This document shows, in pieces, positions 1-4,557 of a DNA stretch of 8,350 nt; position 1 is the first letter of the stretch, and each line of letters opens with the position of its first letter. The translations under genes and the position numbers were made by a program. Below the pieces are notes generated by a model. That model was given only the letters and a program-made list of their open reading frames with translations, was not told the DNA's origin and searched no databases. The DNA comes from Eubacterium sp. (lineage in GTDB: Bacteria > Bacillota > Clostridia > Lachnospirales > Lachnospiraceae), in NCBI GenBank assembly GCA_021442545.1, contig JABUSX010000040.1, forward strand, positions 1 through 8,350, in the 5' to 3' direction.

Positions 1-699
1 GCGGAAGAGATTCGGAGAGAGTTTACGGCAAATGTTTCGCACGAATTGAAAACACCGCTGATGTCGATATCGGGTTATGCAGAGCTGATCGAAAACGGCA
101 TGGCGCGGCCGGAAGATATACCCGGCTTTGCCGGAAGGATCCACGCGGAATCGGTTCGTCTGAAGAATCTTGTTGAGGATATCATTCGTCTTTCCCATAT
201 GGAAGAAGGCGGCGCAGACATGAAAAAGGAAAGGATCGATCTCTACGATCTTTGCGAGGAAGTGACGGAAAGCCTGTTTTCCTATGCAAAGGAACGAGGC
301 GTATACCTTTCTTTTCAGGGGAAAAAGCTGTATACGGAAGGCAGCCGCAAAGTTCTTTTTGAAATGGTCTACAACCTGTGTGATAACGCCGTTAAATATA
401 ACCGTCCGGGAGGACGTGCGGATCTGCTGCTGACAACGGAGGCCGGAAGGACGCAGATCATCGTCCGCGACACGGGGATCGGCATCGGAGACGAACACAA
501 AGACAGGGTTTTCGAGCGGTTTTACCGGGTCGATAAAAGCCATTCAAAAGCAACCGGCGGTACGGGGCTCGGCCTTTCCATTGTCAAGCATGCAGCCATG
601 ATCCACAATGCGCAGATCACACTGGAATCTTCTGCAGGTCAGGGAACCGAGTTCAAGGTTACTTTTCTGGAAAAGCAGAACAACGATGAGACTCAATGA
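1..699 (+). CDS. Sensor histidine kinase, C-terminal part (5' end outside window)
   Basis: This is the cytoplasmic catalytic half of a two-component sensor kinase, which autophosphorylates on His and passes the phosphate to a response regulator. The frame is open from base 1; 232 residues are visible. The HisKA box has the phospho-acceptor His at visible residue 14 (VSHELKTPL). The HATPase domain follows: N box NLCDNAVKYN (125-134), G1 box DTGIGIG (157-163), F box FERFYRVDKSHS and G2 box GGTGLGLSIVKH (176-187). All catalytic motifs are intact. The order and spacing resemble the PhoR/WalK-like (HPK1) group. The sensor and membrane part lies upstream, probably behind a response regulator gene, but neither is visible, so the signal cannot be named. 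An internal TTG at 46 is not a believable start because it falls inside the H box. The gene ends in TGA and faces the convergent flavoprotein gene. Confidence 0.95.
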   Translation, partial: AEEIRREFTANVSHELKTPLMSISGYAELIENGMARPEDIPGFAGRIHAESVRLKNLVEDIIRLSHMEEGGADMKKERIDLYDLCEEVTESLFSYAKERGVYLSFQGKKLYTEGSRKVLFEMVYNLCDNAVKYNRPGGRADLLLTTEAGRTQIIVRDTGIGIGDEHKDRVFERFYRVDKSHSKATGGTGLGLSIVKHAAMIHNAQITLESSAGQGTEFKVTFLEKQNNDETQ

Positions 700-740
700 G
701 AAGAACAGAGTGTTTTCGTGCCGATGTGCAGAAACCGGAT

Positions 741-793
741 CGAAAAGAAACAGCCTGTCTTCAAATCGATGCGGCGATCATGAAAACAGGCTG
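741..793 (-). terminator. Rho-independent terminator of the flavoprotein gene
   Basis: Arms 751-763 (CAGCCTGTCTTCA) and 781-793 (TGAAAACAGGCTG) pair over 13 positions with one mismatch, around a 17-nt loop that has its own small ATCG/CGAT inner stem. Read on the minus strand, the hairpin lies 11 nt past the TAA of the flavoprotein gene and is followed by TTTCTTTTCG, a usable U-rich tail. Confidence 0.65.
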
Positions 794-813
794 CTCGTGA
801 GCTGTTATTTTTT
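785..813 (+). terminator. Possible plus-strand terminator for the histidine kinase gene
   Basis: AACAG (785-789) and CTGTT (802-806) pair, extended by CT/AG after a single bulged G at 790, and T6 follows at 808-813. The stem is short. It shares bases with the larger minus-strand terminator, so the two folds exclude each other. It also overlaps the last codons and the stop of the convergent gene. This would make the junction a compact bidirectional terminator; the plus-strand half is weak. Confidence 0.35.
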
Positions 814-1677
814 CAGCTGCCGATCAAGGAAGCGGACGGCTGAGAGAGCTGCCAGGTTTCCTTCCCCTGCTGCTTTAATGAACTGATACGGCGTTCCCGT
901 AATATCCCCGGCTGCGAAACATCCGGGGATGTTTGCTGAGAGATCCCGTTTTACGGCCGCATGATTTCCGTCCATTTCCAGACCCGGAAGCAGTCGTGAG
1001 GGAGGAACACTTTCTTTCAGAATGAAAAATCCGTCGGCTTCGATTTCACCGGCATCCGTCTGCAGTGCCGTGGCTTTCATTCCTCCTGTAATGGCGATCG
1101 GTTTCACGTTCAGAACCTTTACCGGAGCGGAAAAAGAAGGAGCCGGCTGTCCTTTCTTATAAACCGGAACATAGATCACTTCGGATGCATACTCTGTCAT
1201 GAACGAGGCTTCAGACTCTTCTTCCGGAGAATAGCCGAGAATGACGACCTTTTTTCCTCTGTAAAACATGGCATCGCAGGTGGCACAACAGGAAACACCT
1301 CGCCCCAGAAATTCTTCTTCTCCGGGTAAAGATGAAGAAGCAGTCATGCCGGCGGCCAGAATGACCGCAGACGCTTCGTACATATCATTGCCGGCCTGAA
1401 GTGAAAAATAGTCTCCCATGTGATAGATCAGGTTCACTTTTTTTTCGGTGACCGCAATGCCGGCACGGTCGATCTGGTTCAGGAAAGTCTTCTGCATATC
1501 GGTTCCGCTGATATCGGGAAGACCGAGATAGTTGGAAATGGTATGCGCCTTCCGGATCTTTTCGCTGAGATTCCTGCTGCCGAAAAGCAGAAAACGCTTG
1601 TTGCGTGCCTTCGCAGTCAGAGCTGCGGAAAGACCGGCCGGTCCGGTTCCGATAATGGCAATATCAAAACGTTCCAT
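805..1677 (-). CDS. Thioredoxin reductase-like FAD flavoprotein lacking a normal NADPH motif
   Basis: This is a 290-residue cytosolic flavoprotein of the thioredoxin reductase family, whose members reduce thioredoxin-like disulfides. The FAD-binding GTGPAG is at residues 10-15, the redox CATC at 131-134 (preceded by an extra Cys130) and the second FAD motif AAGDIT at 255-260. Ordinary TrxB has GGGDSA in the NADPH domain followed by an HRR-type phosphate-binding stretch. Here the corresponding segment reads ILGYSPEEESEA and no HRRxxxRA can be seen. This resembles the ferredoxin-linked thioredoxin reductases described from Clostridium; ferredoxin as donor is my inference. I chose ATG 1677 because AAAGGAGGT lies 6 nt upstream; a start at 1710 would add 11 residues that include the ribosome binding site itself. 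No thioredoxin gene is adjacent. Family confidence is high; the cofactor assignment is moderate. Confidence 0.88.
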   Translation of the reverse strand: MERFDIAIIGTGPAGLSAALTAKARNKRFLLFGSRNLSEKIRKAHTISNYLGLPDISGTDMQKTFLNQIDRAGIAVTEKKVNLIYHMGDYFSLQAGNDMYEASAVILAAGMTASSSLPGEEEFLGRGVSCCATCDAMFYRGKKVVILGYSPEEESEASFMTEYASEVIYVPVYKKGQPAPSFSAPVKVLNVKPIAITGGMKATALQTDAGEIEADGFFILKESVPPSRLLPGLEMDGNHAAVKRDLSANIPGCFAAGDITGTPYQFIKAAGEGNLAALSAVRFLDRQLKK

Positions 1678-1726
1678 GGTAAGACCTCCTTTCAGCAGGA
1701 TCGGGAACATCTGTAGTTCTCAGACC

Positions 1727-1754
1727 ATGATACCATGTCTGCGGAATTTCTGAA
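1727..1754 (-). promoter_or_regulatory. Extended -10 promoter of the flavoprotein gene
   Basis: On the minus strand TATCAT (1732-1727) matches the -10 consensus at 5 of 6 positions and is preceded by TGG, forming an extended -10 element (TGnTATCAT). A weak -35, TTCAGA (1754-1749, 4 of 6), sits 16 nt upstream. Transcription would start near 1720, giving a leader of about 43 nt that carries the AAAGGAGGT ribosome binding site (1692-1684). Confidence 0.5.
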
Positions 1755-1793
1755 GCATGGAGAACAAGAATGATGCAGAAAAAATGAAGAAAG

Positions 1794-1929
1794 ACAGATG
1801 GAGAAAACAGATGAAGAAAACAGATGAAAAAAGACAGATGAAGAAAACAGATACCGCTTAAAACAGACACTGCAAAAACAGACACCGCATAAAACAGATC
1901 CTGCATAAACAGACACCGCATAAAACAGG
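1794..1929. repeat. A-rich tandem repeat tract in two period classes
   Basis: ACAGA or ACAGG words begin at 1794, 1807, 1820, 1834, 1847, 1863, 1878, 1894, 1909 and 1925. The first block has a 13/14-bp period (unit near ACAGATGAAGAAA). The second has alternating 15/16-bp steps (unit near ACAGACACCGCATAAA), giving a higher-order 31-bp period. The plus strand is strongly A-rich. No dyad symmetry or coding pattern explains it. It lies upstream of both divergent genes, outside the proposed promoters. Confidence 0.8.
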
Positions 1930-2057
1930 AAGCGGCAAAATCGATTTCATGAGAATAATAAATGCAGGAATGTACCGGAGAACAATGCCGGCTCGCAGGT
2001 TTTGATAAGGAAGAATACGCTGATGTACAAAGGAGATGCCGGAGACATGTTTATGTC

Positions 2058-2087
2058 TTGAAAATAAAGCTGATTTGCAATTATAGT
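2058..2087 (+). promoter_or_regulatory. SigA-type promoter of mnmA
   Basis: TTGAAA (2058-2063, 5 of 6 to consensus) and TATAGT (2082-2087, 5 of 6) are separated by 18 nt, with AT-rich sequence between them. The predicted start is near 2094, which leaves an mnmA leader of roughly 157 nt. This is the best promoter in the interval, and nothing comparable lies closer to the gene. Confidence 0.55.
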
Positions 2088-2148
2088 GTAACCTGTGAGT
2101 GGAATATTGGCTTTCCTGCAACGTGTCAGGTGTATGAAATGCCGCCGG

Positions 2149-2181
2149 GCATGTGACGGGTATGTGACAGGCATGTAACAG
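2149..2181 (+). repeat. Three perfect-register 11-bp repeats in the mnmA leader
   Basis: GCATGTGACGG (2149-2159), GTATGTGACAG (2160-2170) and GCATGTAACAG (2171-2181) are directly adjacent, with the common core ATGTRAC. The third copy runs into the TGTAACA dyad. A period of 11 bp is about one helical turn, so a protein binding each copy would meet them on one DNA face. Alternatively they act as RNA, since they lie downstream of the predicted start. Confidence 0.7.
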
Positions 2182-2192
2182 AGCTTGTTACA
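2174..2192. promoter_or_regulatory. Dyad TGTAACA-N5-TGTTACA upstream of mnmA
   Basis: The 7-bp arms at 2174-2180 and 2186-2192 are perfectly complementary around GAGCT. This could be an operator for a dimeric regulator or a small RNA hairpin in the leader; no U-tract follows, so it is not a terminator. Related TGTAAC and TGTGAC words occur nearby at 2088 and in the 11-bp repeats. Confidence 0.5.
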
Positions 2193-2250
2193 GAAACGTC
2201 TTTGCTGAAAAAGCCTTAAGACGCAGTAAACAGACGGACAGAGGATTAAA

Positions 2251-3327
2251 ATGAAAAAAGTTGTTGTCGGAATGTCGGGCGGTGTGGATTCTGCCGCAGC
2301 AAGCCTTTTGCTGCAGAGAGCCGGTTACGAAGTGATCGGCGTACGGATAAGGACGCAGGCGTCAGAGAGAACAGAGAAGGAATATGATCAGGAGGAAAGC
2401 GATGCCGGAAAATGTGCGGCGGCGCTGGGAATTCCCTTTTATGTTCTCGATTGTTCAGAATGCTTTCACAGGGAAGTTGAAGAACCGTTTATTCAGGAGT
2501 ATCTGAAAGGAAGGACGCCAAGCCCCTGCACGAGATGCAATCACAGCATGAAATGGAAGGGGCTGATGGAGGCCGCGGAACGTTTCGGAGCGGATCATGT
2601 GGCGACCGGTCATTATGCGGAAATCATCCGGCCGGATAACGGAAGATACACCGTGAAGGCATCGGAAACGGGAAAAGATCAGTCGTATATGCTGTACAGG
2701 CTGTCGCAGGAACAGCTTTCGAAAACTCTGTTTCCGCTCGGAAAACTGGAAAAGCCGGAGATCCGGAGGATCGCGGAGGAAGCCGGTATTCCGGTGTTTT
2801 CAAAGCCTGATTCGCAGGAACTGTGTTTCGTGCCCGACGGGGATTATGCGGCATTCATAAAAAAACAGAAGCCGGAGGAAATGCCGGGGCCGGGATATTT
2901 TGTAGATAAACAGGGGAATATTCTCGGCACGCATAAGGGCATTGTTTCATACACAACAGGTCAGAGACGCGGTCTTGGGCTTCCGGGGAAAGAGCGTTTT
3001 TATGTGACGGAGATCCGCGCAGACAGAAACGAAGTCGTGATCGGATGCCTGGAAGACATGTATCATTCAGTCGTCTATTGCAGAGATCTGCACTTTATGG
3101 GCATACCGGATCTTTCCGCAGGAGAGGAGCTGCGTGCGGTCGTGAAAATCCGCTACCGGCATCCGGGTGAAGCCGCACGCATCATCAGAGAAGGAGAGGA
3201 TCTGCTGCGGATCGAATTTGAAAACCCGGTGCGCTCGGCCACGCCGGGACAGTCTGCCGTGTTTTATAAGGACGGTTATATACTTGGAGGAGGCGTTATC
3301 GATCGTGTGGCCGATCCGGCCGGATGA
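2251..3327 (+). CDS. mnmA: tRNA-uridine 2-sulfurtransferase MnmA
   Basis: MnmA makes the 2-thio group of wobble uridine (s2U34) in tRNA-Lys, -Glu and -Gln, activating U34 with ATP and taking sulfur from a persulfide relay. The protein has 358 residues, the usual length. The PP-loop SGGVDS is at residues 9-14. The catalytic Cys region is GRTPSPCTRCN (C93 and C96, with C96 in the position of E. coli Cys102), then GADHVATGHYA, KDQSYMLYRLSQEQL, and the second catalytic Cys, C182, in SQELCFV. The C-terminal barrel includes SYTTGQRRGLGL. The insert between the PP-loop and the Cys motif is somewhat divergent. The start is supported by AGAGGA 5 nt upstream. The gene stands alone: no iscS-like cysteine desulfurase gene is adjacent, so sulfur must come from elsewhere. 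Its roughly 157-nt leader carries repeats and a dyad. It converges with the AIM24 gene. Confidence 0.95.
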   Translation: MKKVVVGMSGGVDSAAASLLLQRAGYEVIGVRIRTQASERTEKEYDQEESDAGKCAAALGIPFYVLDCSECFHREVEEPFIQEYLKGRTPSPCTRCNHSMKWKGLMEAAERFGADHVATGHYAEIIRPDNGRYTVKASETGKDQSYMLYRLSQEQLSKTLFPLGKLEKPEIRRIAEEAGIPVFSKPDSQELCFVPDGDYAAFIKKQKPEEMPGPGYFVDKQGNILGTHKGIVSYTTGQRRGLGLPGKERFYVTEIRADRNEVVIGCLEDMYHSVVYCRDLHFMGIPDLSAGEELRAVVKIRYRHPGEAARIIREGEDLLRIEFENPVRSATPGQSAVFYKDGYILGGGVIDRVADPAG

Positions 3328-3368
3328 AGAGGATCGGATACCGGATGGAATGCGGCCGGAACTCCTTT
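3315..3368 (+). terminator. Weak candidate terminator of mnmA
   Basis: TCCGGCCG (3315-3322, inside the last codons) is complementary to CGGCCGGA (3353-3360), and ACTCCTTTT follows. The loop is 30 nt and contains a competing pair CCGATCC (3311-3317) with GGATCGG (3331-3337). The long loop and poor T-tract make this uncertain; no better plus-strand terminator is visible before the convergent gene. Confidence 0.25.
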
Positions 3369-3440
3369 TGTAAGAACACCGGAATCTGCCGCCTGGTTTT
3401 GTCTGTCTGAAAGAAGGGCAGGAGATAAAGAAGGCCGGGA

Positions 3441-3469
3441 TAGAAAAACGGGCGGCCTGCTGCCGCCCG
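3441..3469 (-). terminator. Rho-independent terminator of the AIM24 gene
   Basis: CGGGCGGC (3449-3456) and GCCGCCCG (3462-3469) form an 8-bp GC stem with a 5-nt loop. Read on the minus strand it is followed by TTTTTCTA, and it starts about 20 nt after the AIM24 gene's stop. On the plus strand no T-run follows, so it serves the minus strand. Confidence 0.85.
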
Positions 3470-3488
3470 CGGAGGGTCAGTGTGTCGC

Positions 3489-4163
3489 TCAGTGTGTCAC
3501 AATATAAGGGCTGACGGCACCGGCAAGAGATGAGATCGGCATGGTCTGAAGCCATACATGGCCGGGACCGGTGATGACGGTGTTGAAAAGCCCCTCTCCG
3601 CCGAACAGAACGTTTTTCACTCCTTTGATCGACTGAATGGAAAGACTGCATGTCGAAGACATGGCCGCAACATGACCGGTGTCCACGACGATCGACTGGC
3701 CTGCGTCAAGGTTATATTCCTTGATGTATCCGTCAAATTCCAGGAAGACGATACCGTTTCCGGACAGGCGCTGCATGATAAAGCCTTCTCCGCCGAAGAA
3801 GCCGCCGGAGAATTTTTTGTGAAAGAAGACGGACAGCTGGACATCCGTTGTGCTTGCAAGAAAGGCACTTTTCTGGGCAATGATCTCGCGTTCGGGACTG
3901 ATCTCAAAGGGCCTGATGCAGCCGGGAAAAGAAGAAGCAAAGGCGATCATCCCGGGTCCTTTTTCAGCTGTATAACGATTCAGAAAGAGGCTCTCGGAGG
4001 AAACCAGCCGGCCGAACATTTTTCCGGCACCGCCCGTAAGCGTTTCCATTTTCATATTCGGGGACATCCATGACATGCCGCCGCCTTCAGAAATCATAGC
4101 TTCTCCGGATTCCAGTTCACAGATCACAACGGGGAGCGGTTCGCCTTCGATGTTGTATTTCAT
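3489..4163 (-). CDS. AIM24 / TIGR00266 family protein
   Basis: This 224-residue protein belongs to the AIM24 (TIGR00266, formerly DUF124) family, beta-rich proteins of unproven biochemical role, named after a mitochondrial yeast member. Length is typical. The family's two glycine-rich halves are seen at GGEGF (124-128, with GFIMQRLSGNG after it) and GGEGLFNTVITGPG (188-201), followed by the characteristic HVWLQTMP. Earlier conserved pieces are GGGMSWMSPNMKMET (27-41) and a Phe-rich PGCIRPFEI. There is no signal peptide or membrane segment, so it should be cytosolic. The start is supported by AAGGAGGAT closely upstream. It has its own promoter with a palindrome at the start site and its own terminator, so it is a single-gene, apparently regulated unit. 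The family is sure; the function is not known. Confidence 0.92.
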   Translation of the reverse strand: MKYNIEGEPLPVVICELESGEAMISEGGGMSWMSPNMKMETLTGGAGKMFGRLVSSESLFLNRYTAEKGPGMIAFASSFPGCIRPFEISPEREIIAQKSAFLASTTDVQLSVFFHKKFSGGFFGGEGFIMQRLSGNGIVFLEFDGYIKEYNLDAGQSIVVDTGHVAAMSSTCSLSIQSIKGVKNVLFGGEGLFNTVITGPGHVWLQTMPISSLAGAVSPYIVTH

Positions 4164-4180
4164 AATTATCCTCCTTTTTT

Positions 4181-4195
4181 CCGGGAATATCCCGG
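4181..4195. promoter_or_regulatory. Dyad next to the AIM24 ribosome binding site
   Basis: CCGGGA (4181-4186) and TCCCGG (4190-4195) are complementary around a 3-nt centre. In the minus-strand mRNA this hairpin would end a few bases before the GGAGG of the AIM24 gene, so it could influence ribosome access; it could also bind a protein as DNA. No U-run follows, so it is not a terminator. Confidence 0.4.
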
Positions 4196-4218
4196 GGTTT
4201 GGTACTGAAGCAAAACGG

Positions 4219-4244
4219 GTACTCAGAACAGTGTTCTGATGTAC
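4219..4244. promoter_or_regulatory. Palindromic operator candidate at the AIM24 gene start site
   Basis: TCAGAACA (4223-4230) and TGTTCTGA (4232-4239) are perfectly complementary around one central base, and GTAC flanks both sides (4219-4222 and 4241-4244). It begins immediately downstream of the proposed -10 and covers the predicted start near 4242, the position expected for a repressor site. GAAC-N3-GTTC resembles a Gram-positive LexA box, but that box has a 4-nt centre, so I do not call it LexA. Confidence 0.6.
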
Positions 4245-4248
4245 TTTC

Positions 4249-4278
4249 AGTATGCGGAAAAAAGTGCTTTTTTGTCAA
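4249..4278 (-). promoter_or_regulatory. Promoter of the AIM24 gene
   Basis: On the minus strand a perfect TTGACA (4278-4273) lies 18 nt before CATACT (4254-4249, 4 of 6 to the -10 consensus). The spacer contains A5 and T6 runs. Transcription would start near 4242, inside the palindrome, leaving a leader of about 80 nt. Confidence 0.55.
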
Positions 4279-4325
4279 GAAAATACGCTGAAAAGAAGTC
4301 GTTCCAAACGGGTATTTTTCAACGT

Positions 4326-4348
4326 TTTTTCAGGGACTTTTTCAGGGA
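4326..4348 (+). repeat. Direct repeat TTTTTCAGGGA, two copies
   Basis: TTTTTCAGGGA occurs at 4326-4336 and 4338-4348, one base apart (12-bp period, about one helical turn). The pair lies just upstream of the extended -10 of ligA, where a -35 element or an activator site would be. Confidence 0.6.
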
Positions 4349-4364
4349 AATCAAGACTGTTTTA

Positions 4365-4373
4365 TGGTAAAAT
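4365..4373 (+). promoter_or_regulatory. Extended -10 promoter of ligA
   Basis: TGG immediately precedes TAAAAT (4368-4373, 5 of 6), giving an extended -10 element. No convincing -35 is found at 16-18 nt. Transcription would start near 4380, with a leader of about 178 nt. The 11-mer GTAAAATATAA here recurs exactly at the proposed aspS promoter. Confidence 0.5.
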
Positions 4374-4457
4374 ATAAGCAGGAATAAGGGGTTGAAAACC
4401 GGGAATAAACATCCCCGGAAACCCGAAAAACGGGCAGACGGAAACACCGGAAAGCGG

Positions 4458-4521
4458 AAGGAAAAACGGCAGCGCCGGAAACCCTGAGCAAGGAAAAACG
4501 GCATCACCGAAAATCCTGAAA
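4458..4521 (+). repeat. 32-bp tandem duplication in the ligA leader
   Basis: Two adjacent 32-bp units (4458-4489 and 4490-4521) both begin with AAGGAAAAACGGCA, then share CCG, AAA and CTG at equal offsets. A more degenerate related stretch (GAAAAACGG, CGGAAA) lies before them at 4422-4457. The second unit ends about 22 nt before the AAGGAG ribosome binding site of ligA. The repeats are transcribed if the promoter at 4368 is right. Confidence 0.75.
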
Positions 4522-4557
4522 AACAGAATGTTTCTCAATGAATAAGGAGCGAATTTT

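Larger units (their letters stand above)
1678..2250. other. Long divergent intergenic region between the flavoprotein gene and mnmA
   Basis: These 573 bases hold no gene that I can support. From left to right they contain the flavoprotein promoter, an A-rich tandem-repeat tract (1794-1929), about 130 bases without clear structure, a promoter for mnmA, a triple 11-bp repeat and a TGTAACA dyad. Reading frames of 60-90 codons exist on both strands. The minus-strand ones are strings of Phe, Leu, Ser and Cys produced by translating the A-rich repeats. The plus-strand frame from 1962 has no ribosome binding site and runs through the mnmA promoter. Confidence 0.6.
4164..4557. other. Divergent intergenic region between the AIM24 gene and ligA
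   Basis: The left third carries the AIM24 gene's leader, palindrome and promoter. The middle has the TTTTTCAGGGA pair and the ligA promoter. The right part, 4380-4557, is the ligA leader, very A- and G-rich, with small hairpins such as CCCG-A5-CGGG (4422-4434) and a 32-bp tandem repeat. No gene is visible; a Lys/Arg-rich frame from TTG 4392 to 4487 has no ribosome binding site and seems a by-product of the repeats. Confidence 0.6.

Noticed and set aside
1794..1929. CRISPR array
   Set aside because: Units are 13-16 bp without distinct spacers and there are no cas genes in the window.
1664..2121. Three overlapping minus-strand frames rich in Phe, Leu, Ser and Cys, which look like small membrane proteins
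   Set aside because: They translate the A-rich tandem repeats in different frames, have no ribosome binding site and run through the flavoprotein promoter or leader.
1962..2156. 64-codon plus-strand frame upstream of mnmA
   Set aside because: No ribosome binding site, odd Cys-rich composition, and it contains the likely mnmA promoter.
3558..4073. 171-codon plus-strand frame opposite the AIM24 gene
   Set aside because: Antisense shadow of a clear family member; its sequence resembles no family I know.
4223..4239. LexA (SOS) box at the AIM24 promoter
   Set aside because: GAAC and GTTC are separated by three bases, while the Gram-positive LexA box has four.
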